A DNA stretch of 64,000 nucleotides from assembly GCF_000259075.1 (NCBI RefSeq), contig NZ_AJKI01000031.1, positions 124,001 to 188,000 on the forward strand, in the 5' to 3' direction. Position 1 is the first letter of the stretch, and each line of letters opens with the position of its first letter. Shown one piece after another: positions 27,830 to 36,311 of the stretch. The position numbers and the translations under genes are program-made. The notes beneath the pieces are model-generated. The model saw nothing but the letters and a program-made list of their open reading frames with translations. It made no database searches and was not told the DNA's origin. Origin of the DNA: Marinilabilia salmonicolor JCM 21150 (GTDB taxonomy: Bacteria > Bacteroidota > Bacteroidia > Bacteroidales > Marinilabiliaceae).

Positions 27830-28963
27830 ATGACGCCACGCATTTCAGTAATTACGGTTACCTACCATGCCACTCCGTTAGAATATCTTTATATGTGGTC
27901 GTTGGCTGCGTCGGGGATGAAACACTCGGAGGTCATTATAGTGGATAACACAGGAAAAGATCCGATTCTTCTGAAGATCAAAGAAAAATACCCTTTCGTC
28001 AAGATCATTCACAACACTGAAAACGAAGGCTTTGGAAGGGCTTGTAATCGGGGATTCTCAGTAGCCCGTGGAGACATTGCGCTTTTTTTAAACCCGGACA
28101 CCATTGTCCCTGAAAATTTTGAAGAACTAATTCTTGATTTCTTTGAAAAACATCCTCGTTGTGGAGCCATGGGGGCAATGATGATTGATGGACAAGGTCA
28201 TTTCCTGCCGGAGTCCAAAAGAAACTTTCCCACCCCGGCAGCCTCCTTTCTCCGATTCAGCGGGCTGGACAAATTCATTCATCCCCAAAAAGAAAAATGG
28301 TCCTACTATACACAACAAAATTCAACCATTACCCCTTTCCAGGTTTCAGTCTTGTCCGGAGCATTCATGGCAGTTACCAGAAAAGCAATGCAACTAACAG
28401 GAGGATTTGACCGTCGTTTTTTTATGTTTGCCGAGGATATTGACCTTTCGGTTCAGATAGCCTTAGCCAATCTGGAAGTCTGGTATAATCCTGCTATCCG
28501 GATCATTCACTTCAAGGGCCAAAGCTCAAGACAGTCAAAAAATTATGCATCCATATTTCACAACTCTATGAGTTTGTTTTATCAAAAGTATTACCAAAAT
28601 CGCCATTCACGTTTACAATGCTTATTAATAGAAAGCAGCATCCGACTGTTGAAAAACATAGCCAGATGGCGCATGATTTATAGAAACACCCCTTCTGAAA
28701 AAAACAGAAAACAACTCTCCCTTCATCCGGAATCATCTTCCAGGGCCATAAAAACACTCCAACAAAGCGGAATTTTTGATTTCACTTCAAAACCCCAAAA
28801 ACCAGGTTTACTCTTATCAACATTAGAACTTTCTCCATCAAAACTTATCACAACGGTAGCTGAAAGGTCATCAGGTGAGTCAAAGATTTTTTTGTACCAC
28901 GACGAGACTGGAAATCTGTTTGAACTCAATGACAAAAATCATCTGGTACAAATTTTATTGTAG
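27830..28963 (+). CDS. family 2 glycosyltransferase
   Basis: 377 residues. GT-A fold with ISVITVTYHA at the N-terminus, the DxD-type segment ALFLNPDTIVPENF, and the acceptor-side motif SGAFMAVTRKAMQLTGGFDRRFFMFAEDIDLS, typical of rhamnosyl- or other sugar transferases acting on polysaccharides. The C-terminal 100 residues have no recognised domain. It is not in a polysaccharide cluster. Confidence 0.88.
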   Translation: MTPRISVITVTYHATPLEYLYMWSLAASGMKHSEVIIVDNTGKDPILLKIKEKYPFVKIIHNTENEGFGRACNRGFSVARGDIALFLNPDTIVPENFEELILDFFEKHPRCGAMGAMMIDGQGHFLPESKRNFPTPAASFLRFSGLDKFIHPQKEKWSYYTQQNSTITPFQVSVLSGAFMAVTRKAMQLTGGFDRRFFMFAEDIDLSVQIALANLEVWYNPAIRIIHFKGQSSRQSKNYASIFHNSMSLFYQKYYQNRHSRLQCLLIESSIRLLKNIARWRMIYRNTPSEKNRKQLSLHPESSSRAIKTLQQSGIFDFTSKPQKPGLLLSTLELSPSKLITTVAERSSGESKIFLYHDETGNLFELNDKNHLVQILL

Positions 28964-29235
28964 TCAAACATCACTAAAAAACGGTTTTTCATCACAAAAA
29001 AGCAATCGTTAAAAAAACTCCTGGCAATAGCTGTTTCCTCTACAACCAAAATTTCGTATTTTGACGCGTTGAAACTTAATCTGAAGAATTCAGTCTCTTA
29101 CGGAAACTCATGGAACGAGCATAGCAAGGTTTGCCTTTAGAGAAGATGTAAAAATTCTTGCATTCGAATTTCATCAGACCAATAACTTAAACATATTATT
29201 TACTGATAAATTCATCAGGCTAAAATATCGCCACC

Positions 29236-30831
29236 ATGTTGAGAAAACATTACACTTTTATCCTTACAGTGATAATCATAATAAGCATATTTTTCAATGA
29301 TGTCACAGCTCAGTCTCCCCGGAAAATAATCCGGGAGGCTAATCAGCTCATCGAAATTGCTTTTTATGAAGAAGCTATAAAAGTGCTTACCCCTCTTGCC
29401 AACGAAAAGCATCCAGAAGCACTTCTGCTGAAAGGTTTCAGCCATCTTGCCAATGACGATGAACTGGCAAAAACTATAGAGACTCTTGAAAGGGCGGCTG
29501 CACTTTATCCCCTGAAAAAAAACAGCAGCAACCAGGCACTTGAAGCTCACTTCTATCTGGGACAAGCCTATCGGCTGAACGAAGAACCCGAAAAAGCATG
29601 TGAAAAGTTTAATCAGGTAAAAGCACATACCCAAAACATCGAATTCATAGAGGATGTTGAGCAGGAAATTGCCTATTGTGAAAACTATTTGAAATTAAAA
29701 GAAAACCCCGTCGATAGAAAAATTGAGCACATGGGGGACATCATAAACAGTCCTTACGAAGACCACAGCCCCATCGTTCTGTTCGATGAATCAACCATCT
29801 ATTTCACCTCCACACGTCCGATAGATAGTCTGCAAAATGAAGGTCCTTTTTTTGAGAATATTTTTGTGAGCCACCGGCGCAATAACCAATGGACTAAGCC
29901 AAAAATGATGGAAATCCCCGGCTACGGAGGCACCAACCGTGCGACTGTTGGACTTACTCCCGATGGCCAGGGATTGATTTTTTATGAAAATTTCGGAGTT
30001 GAGGGAGCCCTGTTTGTAACCTATAAAACCTTTGAGGGCTGGAGTCAGCCGGAGCCTTTACCTGCTCCAATAAATTCAGGATTTAACGAAACACACGCGT
30101 CGTTTACCCCCGATGGAAACACCATCTATTTTTCAAGTGAAAGACCCGGAGGCTTTGGTGGTAAAGACATATATTCCTCCAGTAAACTCCCGGACGGAAC
30201 CTGGGGAATGCCCGTTAATGCGGGAGAAGTCATCAATACTCTGCAAGATGAAGAAAGTCCGTTTATACATCCTGATGGAACAACACTATATTACTCCTCT
30301 TCAGGGAAAAATTCAATGGGTGGTTACGATGTGTTTAAAAGTTCTCTAAATGAAGATGGAAACTGGAGTATCCCCGAAAACATTGGCTACCCCATCAATA
30401 CCCCCACCGATGACCTGTTTTACCTCCCTACCCCCAACGGGCAGAGAGTTTATTACTCATCGCAACAGGAAGATGGACTGGGACAATCAGATCTGTTTGT
30501 ACTGCTTTTTCCGCCTTCTGACAAACGCTCCATGGCCGTTGTATCCTCACACATTTTTAACAGCGAAAATCAACCGGCCGAAAACGCTGTCATACACGTC
30601 AGCAACCTGAACAATCAGGACATTATGGGAACCTTCAGGACCAATCCGCTGACCGGCAAATTTATTGCAATAATTCCCACCGCCCGGGAATACCAGCTTA
30701 TAATTGAAAGTGAAGGACATAAAACCTACTCTCAAACATTTAACCTCGATGCCAGGGATGATTACAAGACGAAAAACCGTGCAATTTACCTTCCGGCCAT
30801 AACACTGGAAAGTAATCAGCCTGCTGAATAA
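29236..30831 (+). CDS. TPR/PD40 beta-propeller protein with CRD-like tail
   Basis: 531 residues with a signal peptide (ILTVIIIISIFFNDVTAQ). TPR-type helices fill about 30-155. WD40-like PD40 repeats fill about 170-420 (ESTIYFTSTRP, DGNTIYFSSERPGGFGGKDIY, DGTTLYYSSSGKNSMGGYDVFKS, NGQRVYYSSQQEDGLGQSDLF). A carboxypeptidase-regulatory-like beta domain lies at about 435-520. This is the layout of the T9SS protein PorE minus its C-terminal OmpA-like peptidoglycan-binding domain, which is absent here. Either a PorE relative or another envelope propeller protein. Confidence 0.8.
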   Translation: MLRKHYTFILTVIIIISIFFNDVTAQSPRKIIREANQLIEIAFYEEAIKVLTPLANEKHPEALLLKGFSHLANDDELAKTIETLERAAALYPLKKNSSNQALEAHFYLGQAYRLNEEPEKACEKFNQVKAHTQNIEFIEDVEQEIAYCENYLKLKENPVDRKIEHMGDIINSPYEDHSPIVLFDESTIYFTSTRPIDSLQNEGPFFENIFVSHRRNNQWTKPKMMEIPGYGGTNRATVGLTPDGQGLIFYENFGVEGALFVTYKTFEGWSQPEPLPAPINSGFNETHASFTPDGNTIYFSSERPGGFGGKDIYSSSKLPDGTWGMPVNAGEVINTLQDEESPFIHPDGTTLYYSSSGKNSMGGYDVFKSSLNEDGNWSIPENIGYPINTPTDDLFYLPTPNGQRVYYSSQQEDGLGQSDLFVLLFPPSDKRSMAVVSSHIFNSENQPAENAVIHVSNLNNQDIMGTFRTNPLTGKFIAIIPTAREYQLIIESEGHKTYSQTFNLDARDDYKTKNRAIYLPAITLESNQPAE

Positions 30832-30844
30832 TACCCTCTGTCAT

Positions 30845-30876
30845 TTTGGGGAACCGGCTGCATTGATTTATTTTTG
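30845..30876 (+). promoter_or_regulatory. Bacteroidota-type promoter for the GNAT gene
   Basis: TTTG (30845-30848), 20 bases, then TATTTTTG (30869-30876). The GNAT start codon is 21 bases downstream. A TGCCGG/CCGGCA hairpin (30875-30895) overlaps the end of the box and reaches to one base before the ATG. Confidence 0.72.
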
Positions 30877-30896
30877 CCGGAATAAAATACCGGCAC

Positions 30897-31424
30897 ATGA
30901 TCAAAAACGACAAAATAATTCTAAGAGCACTTGAACCAGCTGATGCCGATTTACTATATCAATGGGAAAATCAGATGGAGTTATGGAATGTGAGCAACAC
31001 GCTTACTCCTTTTAGCCGCCATCAGATTGTGACTTACATCAATCAGATCTCCCTGGACATTTATCAGACCAAGCAACTGCGGTTGATGATTGATGTACCA
31101 AAAGAAAACCGGCAGGAGAGCATTGGCATGATTGACCTGTTCGATTTTGACCCCTACCATTCACGTGGAGGCATAGGAGTGATGATTTACAAGAAGGAAA
31201 GAGAAAAAGGTTATGCCCGGGAAGCAGTGGCCCTCTTCATTGAATATGCTTTCTCACACCTCGGACTTCATCAGATTTTCTGCGATATTTCCGAAGAGAA
31301 CACCGCCAGCATTAAACTTTTCGAAAGTCTTGACTTCAGTTTTGTCGGAAGAAAAAAACAATGGCTCAGGACACCAGCGGGTTTTAAGGATGAATTGATG
31401 TACCAGAAAATATCAGGCACATAA
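30897..31424 (+). CDS. GNAT-family N-acetyltransferase
   Basis: 175 residues of the RimJ/RimL-like type: ILRALEPADADLLYQWENQMELW at the start, GIGVMIYKKEREKGYAREAVALFIEYAF for acetyl-CoA binding, and ENTASIKLFESLDFSFVGRKKQW. The sequence places it nearest to spermidine or ribosomal-protein acetyltransferases, but the substrate cannot be assigned. It has its own promoter. Confidence 0.87.
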   Translation: MIKNDKIILRALEPADADLLYQWENQMELWNVSNTLTPFSRHQIVTYINQISLDIYQTKQLRLMIDVPKENRQESIGMIDLFDFDPYHSRGGIGVMIYKKEREKGYAREAVALFIEYAFSHLGLHQIFCDISEENTASIKLFESLDFSFVGRKKQWLRTPAGFKDELMYQKISGT

Positions 31425-31431
31425 ACAAAGG

Positions 31432-31881
31432 CTACAACTCCTGAAACGAGGGAAACCCTGAAAGCGCCTCAAAACTCCCGGTCTCCACATCTGTTTTTAT
31501 ACAATAATGGGTTAAACCGTTGGTAAGGACCAAAAATGGCACTTTCAATGTAGTGTTGTATCTGGCAGCCTGACTTAGGGTTTTAGAATCCACTGGTACC
31601 GTGGGTGCCTTGCACTCAACAATAAGCACTGGTTCTCCGCGCCTGTTGTACAATAAAATGTCACACCTTTGCGACAGTCCATTGACTTTTAACATCTTCT
31701 CCACTCCGGTAAGCACTTTCGGATAATTCAACTGTACCGCCATAAAACGCAAAAAGTTTTGCCTGACCCATTCTTCCGGTGTCAGCGCAACAAATTTCGC
31801 GCGAACCTCATCGAAAATAAACTTTTTCCCTCGTTCTTCCTTGTATCTGAAAGTGTATTGGGGCAAATTTAATCTCTTCAT
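31432..31881 (-). CDS. orphan HsdR N-terminal-domain protein (PD-(D/E)XK-like)
   Basis: 149 residues from the ATG at 31881; a GTG at 31908 would add nine, but a TATTTTTG box (31885-31892) lies inside that extension. The core is a PD-(D/E)XK nuclease-like fold: CDILLYNRRGEPVLIVECKAP with Asp and ECK motif residues. This domain is the N-terminus of type I restriction HsdR, yet there are no motor, M or S subunits nearby. Stand-alone copies are common in Bacteroidota; their role is unknown. Confidence 0.82.
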   Translation of the reverse strand: MKRLNLPQYTFRYKEERGKKFIFDEVRAKFVALTPEEWVRQNFLRFMAVQLNYPKVLTGVEKMLKVNGLSQRCDILLYNRRGEPVLIVECKAPTVPVDSKTLSQAARYNTTLKVPFLVLTNGLTHYCIKTDVETGSFEALSGFPSFQEL

Positions 31882-31959
31882 ACTGCAAAAATAAGACAAT
31901 TTAACCACCCTATACGAAAATTAAATTATATTCGTAAAAAAACCGTAAACCATAATACA

Positions 31960-32736
31960 ATGAAGACCAAAAACGAAATTGTTGAAAACTGGTTGCCAAG
32001 ATACACCGGCCGCCCCCTTAAAGAATTTACAAAACACATATTGCTTACCAATTTCAACCATTATGTGGAGTTGTTCTCCAAATGGCATAATGTGCCCATT
32101 GTTGGAGAAGATCACAATATGCCAAACTGCAGTGCCGACGGTATCACCATCATGAATTTTGGAATGGGAAGTCCCAATGCAGCAACCATAATGGATCTGT
32201 TAAGTGCTGTTGATCCTCAGGCAGTTCTTTTTTTAGGAAAATGTGGAGGACTAAAAAGAAAGAATACATTGGGCGACTTAATTCTGCCCATCGCCGCAAT
32301 TCGAAGCGACGGTACCTCCAATGATTATCTGCCACCCGAAATCCCGGCACTTCCGGCATTTAGTCTTCAACGTGCCGTATCAACTACTATTCGTGATTAC
32401 GGGCGTGATTATTACACAGGTACTGTATTTACCACTAACAAGCGGGTTTGGGAATACGACGAACGATTCAAAAAATATCTGGCTAAAACCAGAGCAATGG
32501 CCATCGATATGGAGTCAGCCACTATTTTCACCGTAGGTTTTGCCAATTCCATTCCCACCGGAGCATTGCTTTTGGTATCCGACCAACCTATGATTTCCAC
32601 AGGAATCAAAACCGACGAAAGCGACAAAAAAGTCACTAAGGAGTTTGTAAATGAACACCTTCAGATAGGCATCGATTCACTTAAGGAGATTATAAACAAC
32701 GGGAAATCGGTGAAACACCTGAAATTTGACACCTGA
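31960..32736 (+). CDS. amn: AMP nucleosidase
   Basis: 258 residues of the short form. It hydrolyses AMP to adenine and ribose 5-phosphate and belongs to the nucleoside phosphorylase superfamily. Visible are GITIMNFGMGSPNAATIMDLL, FLGKCGGLKRKNTLGDLILPIAAIRSDGTSNDYLPPE and the ribose-binding Glu in AIDMESATIFTVG. The C-terminal helix closes the fold; the long N-terminal domain of E. coli Amn is absent, as usual in this phylum. Confidence 0.92.
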   Translation: MKTKNEIVENWLPRYTGRPLKEFTKHILLTNFNHYVELFSKWHNVPIVGEDHNMPNCSADGITIMNFGMGSPNAATIMDLLSAVDPQAVLFLGKCGGLKRKNTLGDLILPIAAIRSDGTSNDYLPPEIPALPAFSLQRAVSTTIRDYGRDYYTGTVFTTNKRVWEYDERFKKYLAKTRAMAIDMESATIFTVGFANSIPTGALLLVSDQPMISTGIKTDESDKKVTKEFVNEHLQIGIDSLKEIINNGKSVKHLKFDT

Positions 32737-32837
32737 TAACAAATGAAGTTTATGGTAAATAGTTTTTAGTGAGTAGTCAAGTTTTAACCTGGTAGTGCGT
32801 TTACTAACCGACCTTTCACACAAAGCCGGAAAGATGT

Positions 32838-32935
32838 AAACAGGCTGAAAGCCTGAGACCAATAGCCCGGGACAACAGCCTGGGCATAGGGGTACTCCTC
32901 ACGCCCCCTCTTTCTTTATCGGTTGCATTGAAATC
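32838..32935 (+). repeat. REP-like palindromic element R1
   Basis: It begins AGATGTAAACAGGCTGAAAGCCTG (CAGGCT-GAA-AGCCTG hairpin), then CAATAGCCCGGGACAACAGCCTGGGC, then CTCCTCACGCCCCCTCTTTCTTTAT with a degenerate downstream arm ATAAAGAGA. It shares this order with R2 (36713-36880) and R3 (40313-40580). Confidence 0.75.
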
Positions 32936-32962
32936 AATAAAGAGATAATCAGGTTAAAATTT

Positions 32963-32970
32963 TAACTTTG
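32963..32970 (+). promoter_or_regulatory. -7 box candidate of holA
   Basis: TAACTTTG, 20 bases before the holA ATG. No well-spaced -33 TTG. Confidence 0.4.
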
Positions 32971-32990
32971 CCTGTTCAAAGAATTGATCT

Positions 32991-34001
32991 ATGGATTTCG
33001 AACAAATAGTCGCACAGTTAAAAAATGGAGACTTTGCCCAGGTATATTTCCTGTCAGGGGAAGAGCCATGGTATGCCGATTACATTACAGATTACATTGC
33101 CAAAAATGCCATCAAAGAAGAGGAAAAGTCTTTCAACCAATCAGTTTATTATGGCGCGGATATTAACACGGTGGATATAGTTGAAGCCTCGCGTAGATTC
33201 CCGATGATGGCCCCAAAACAAGTGGTTATTGTTAAGGAAGCACAGAACATCAAGGACATCAAAAAAAATGGGAATGCACTGGAATCGTACCTGAAAGCCC
33301 CGGCTCCAACCACTATTCTGGTTATCAATTACCGCGACAAGTTTGATAAACGCACAAAAGTCTGGAAGGAACTTCAAAAGAAGGAGTTCATCTCTTTTGA
33401 ATCCAAAAAACTGTGGGACAATCAGGTAGGACCCTGGATCAGCAAATATTTGAAGTCAAAAGGACTGGAAATAGACCCAAAAGCCAACACCATCCTGGTG
33501 GAACATCTTGGAAACAAACTTTCCAATGTGGTAAAAGCATTAGACAAGCTAAAAGTGGCTGTGGGCACTGATGTGAAAACAATAACCCCGCAACATATCG
33601 AAGATTACGTTGGCATCAGTAAAGACTTTAACAATTTTGAGCTACAGGATGCCATCCTGAAAGGAGATGTTTACAAAGCCAATCAGATTGCCCGGGTATT
33701 TGCCCAAAACCCCAAAGATTTCCCGATTCAGATGACCATCGGATTGCTTTTTTCCTTCTTCAGCAAATTGATGCTTTACGTAGCCACCCGGGACAAAAGC
33801 ACACAAAATCTTGCTGCGCTGGGCATTCCACCATACAGAGTAAAGCAGTTTCAACCTGCCGCCCGCCGTTTTGGCTGGAACAAAAGTCGGCGGATTGTTT
33901 CACTTTTGCGCGAATACGATATGAAGTCAAAAGGATTTAACAACAACTCTGCCACTTCGGGTGATCTTTTGCAGGAGATGATTTTTAAGATTATGCATTG
34001 A
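32991..34001 (+). CDS. holA: DNA polymerase III subunit delta
   Basis: 336 residues, typical for HolA. Delta opens the sliding clamp within the clamp-loader complex. The N-terminal domain begins VYFLSGEEPWYADYITDYIA; APTTILVINYRDKFDKRTKVWKEL and LVEHLGNKLSNVVKALDKL follow; the C-terminal collar domain ends GDLLQEMIFKIMH. The ATP-binding P-loop is naturally absent from delta. Confidence 0.93.
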   Translation: MDFEQIVAQLKNGDFAQVYFLSGEEPWYADYITDYIAKNAIKEEEKSFNQSVYYGADINTVDIVEASRRFPMMAPKQVVIVKEAQNIKDIKKNGNALESYLKAPAPTTILVINYRDKFDKRTKVWKELQKKEFISFESKKLWDNQVGPWISKYLKSKGLEIDPKANTILVEHLGNKLSNVVKALDKLKVAVGTDVKTITPQHIEDYVGISKDFNNFELQDAILKGDVYKANQIARVFAQNPKDFPIQMTIGLLFSFFSKLMLYVATRDKSTQNLAALGIPPYRVKQFQPAARRFGWNKSRRIVSLLREYDMKSKGFNNNSATSGDLLQEMIFKIMH

Positions 34002-34056
34002 GGCAGAGATTGAAGTCAGTAGTTTGTAGTCAGTAGTTTACAGAAAATAATTCCAT

Positions 34057-34680
34057 ATGCAACTAGATATCAACACCATACTCATCATCATCATATCCGC
34101 CATCAGTATTTTTGCATTCAGCAGACCCGAGATACTTGACAAGTTGAAGTTTAACGCCTGGCAAGTGGTCCATCGCAAAGAGTATCACCGGATTCTTTCT
34201 TACGGGCTGGTTCACGGCAGTTGGATGCACCTACTGATCAATATGTTTGTACTGTGGTCGTTCGGACGGGCCGTTTTGTATTATTTCGATATGGCCTTTG
34301 ACGGAGGAACTGTCATTCGCTACCTCATATTGTTCGTCAGTGCCATTGGAGTTTCAACCTTATCCACACTCAATAAGGAAAAAAACAATCCCCACTACAA
34401 TGCTGTTGGCGCTTCAGGAGCAGTCTCTGCGGTAGTATTCACCTCTATTCTGTTCAATCCTTACAATCCCATTCTGCTGTTTGGCATCATCCCGATTCCG
34501 GGCATTATTTTCGGAGTGCTGTACATCATCTATTCAAAATATATGGCAGGGAAAAATGTGGACAATATCGGACATGATGCACATTATTACGGTGCGATCT
34601 ACGGGTTGATATTTCCGCTCTTTTATGAACCCAAACTGGCTCTTCATTTTTTCAACGAACTCATTAGTTTCAATTTTTAA
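34057..34680 (+). CDS. rhomboid-family intramembrane serine protease
   Basis: 207 residues with about six membrane segments. The oxyanion Asn62 lies in HGSWMHLLINM, the nucleophile is Ser120 in AVGASGAVSAVVF, and the partner His is probably His176 in HDAHYYGAIYGL. All catalytic positions are present, so the enzyme is likely active. The partner gene for a class IV aminotransferase starts 11 bases later. Confidence 0.9.
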   Translation: MQLDINTILIIIISAISIFAFSRPEILDKLKFNAWQVVHRKEYHRILSYGLVHGSWMHLLINMFVLWSFGRAVLYYFDMAFDGGTVIRYLILFVSAIGVSTLSTLNKEKNNPHYNAVGASGAVSAVVFTSILFNPYNPILLFGIIPIPGIIFGVLYIIYSKYMAGKNVDNIGHDAHYYGAIYGLIFPLFYEPKLALHFFNELISFNF

Positions 34681-34691
34681 GATTCCACTTC

Positions 34692-35564
34692 ATGCCCCCC
34701 GGCAAAAAAAAATATCTTATTCTTAACGGTCACTTTTACGAGACCGAACGTCCGCTCTTTTCTCCGGAAAACAGAGCATTTCGCTATGGAGACGGGCTAT
34801 TTGAGACAATTCGGTGCCACAAAACCATTCCTTTGTTTTTCGAAGATCATTACAACCGGCTGTTGAGAGGAATGGCCACTTTAAAGTTAACTGCCGCAGG
34901 GCTCCCTTCACTTACTGTTCTCAAAAATCACATTGAAAAACTAATTGTCAGAAACCGCATATTCTATGATGCACGGGTAAGACTTACAGTTTTTCGTCGC
35001 GACGGAGGCTTATATACTCCGGAAACCAACAATCCGGCGTGGTTGCTGGAAGCCTTTCCTCTTGAGGACAAAGGCTTCCACCTGAACCGTGATGGGATAC
35101 GAATCGGTCTTTTTACTGAATACCCCAAAGTCTGGAGTCTTTCCGCAAGTTACAAAACACTTTCCTGCACTCCCTATATTCTGGCAGGCATTCATAAAAA
35201 AGAGAATTATTGGGACGACTGCCTCATCGTTAATCAGGACAAAATAATTATAGAAAGCATCAGTTCCAATCTTTTTTGGGTAAAAAACAACAATATTTAC
35301 ACACCGTCACTATCGTCGGGATGTGTGGACGGGATTATGCGACGCCGGATCTTTAAATTTGCTGAAGAATACAACATCGGGATAAAAGAAAACAGCGGTG
35401 CTTCGAAAGACGAACTAATGGACGCTGAAGAAATATTCCTTACCAATTCTGTTACCGGTATTACATGGGTGGTAGCATTTGAACACAAACGATATTTCAA
35501 CCGGATTCCAAAAGAAATTGAAAAATGGTTGAACCATCAATTGAAAACTATAGTTCCGGATTAA
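34692..35564 (+). CDS. class IV aminotransferase (PabC/BCAT-like)
   Basis: 290 residues of the PLP fold type IV. FRYGDGLFETIRCHKTIPLFFEDHYNRL near the start resembles aminodeoxychorismate lyase (PabC), and the PLP lysine is in SASYKTLSCTPYILAG. PabC, a branched-chain aminotransferase and D-amino acid aminotransferase share this fold, so the substrate is open; PabC is my preference on the length and the GDGLFET motif. Its TAA stop (35562-35564) is the first half of the target duplication of element A3. Confidence 0.83.
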   Translation: MPPGKKKYLILNGHFYETERPLFSPENRAFRYGDGLFETIRCHKTIPLFFEDHYNRLLRGMATLKLTAAGLPSLTVLKNHIEKLIVRNRIFYDARVRLTVFRRDGGLYTPETNNPAWLLEAFPLEDKGFHLNRDGIRIGLFTEYPKVWSLSASYKTLSCTPYILAGIHKKENYWDDCLIVNQDKIIIESISSNLFWVKNNNIYTPSLSSGCVDGIMRRRIFKFAEEYNIGIKENSGASKDELMDAEEIFLTNSVTGITWVVAFEHKRYFNRIPKEIEKWLNHQLKTIVPD

Positions 35565-35567
35565 TTA

Positions 35568-35718
35568 GAGTCTGACCAAAAACTAAGTATTTTTCACGTG
35601 TTTGAAATAGAAAGTTCAAATTCAAGGCGTGTGAAAGATCTAAACCGCAGAATACTAATGTATTTGAGGATTTAGATTTTGAGCAACAACGCAGAAGTTG
35701 GACTTTATAGACAAACAC
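35568..35718 (+). mobile_element. TIR element family A, copy A3
   Basis: 151 bases, near identical to A1 and A2, flanked by TAATTA at 35562-35567 and 35719-35724. It has inserted between the converging stop codons of the aminotransferase and yqgE. The minus-strand stop of yqgE is now TAG, whose G comes from the element end. Confidence 0.9.
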
Positions 35719-36311
35719 TAATTAAAGGCGGGATTTCTGGGGAAATTCGTCCATGTTTTGTAGATATCCCCCATTTGCGCCATTGCTTTTTCCCAGATAT
35801 CATCCACATCGCGGGTCATAATAAACTCATCGCTGAGCGTAGATACCACCCAACTGTTTTCTGCCAGCTCACCATCCAGCTGGTCAGGCGCCCAGCCTGA
35901 ATAACCGGCAAAAAACTTTACCGAATTACTTGAGGCCTCCCCCTCATTAATCATCTTTTTCAGATGCTCAAAATCACCGCCCCAATAGACAGTTTCTGTA
36001 ATCTGCACAGCACCCGGGACAATAGGCCCCAGAGTATGAAGAAAATTCAAGGTATTTGAGCTTACCGGGCCGCCAACAAACAGCTCTCCTTCAAAACTAA
36101 GGATGTCGTCAATCACCTCGTCAGGATAGAGTTCAGTGGACTTATTGAGCACCAACCCCACCGTCCCCTTTTCGTTATGTTCGGTAATCAAAATAATGGC
36201 ACGACCAAAATAAGGCCCCTGCAGAAAAGGCTCTGCAATGAGCACTCGTCCGGCAGCAGGCTTAAGGGAGGTTTTATTGGGCTGGAAAATATTAAAATCA
36301 AGATTTTTCAT
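35718..36311 (-). CDS. YqgE/AlgH-family protein
   Basis: 197 residues, the usual length. Motifs include AGRVLIAEPFLQGPYFGRAIILITEHNEKGTVGLVLNKST, ELFVGGPVSSNTLNFLHT and FAGYSGWAPDQLDGELAENSW. AlgH influences alginate and other traits in Pseudomonas but its molecular role is unclear. The stop codon is altered by element A3 (see that entry). Confidence 0.9.
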   Translation of the reverse strand: MKNLDFNIFQPNKTSLKPAAGRVLIAEPFLQGPYFGRAIILITEHNEKGTVGLVLNKSTELYPDEVIDDILSFEGELFVGGPVSSNTLNFLHTLGPIVPGAVQITETVYWGGDFEHLKKMINEGEASSNSVKFFAGYSGWAPDQLDGELAENSWVVSTLSDEFIMTRDVDDIWEKAMAQMGDIYKTWTNFPRNPAFN

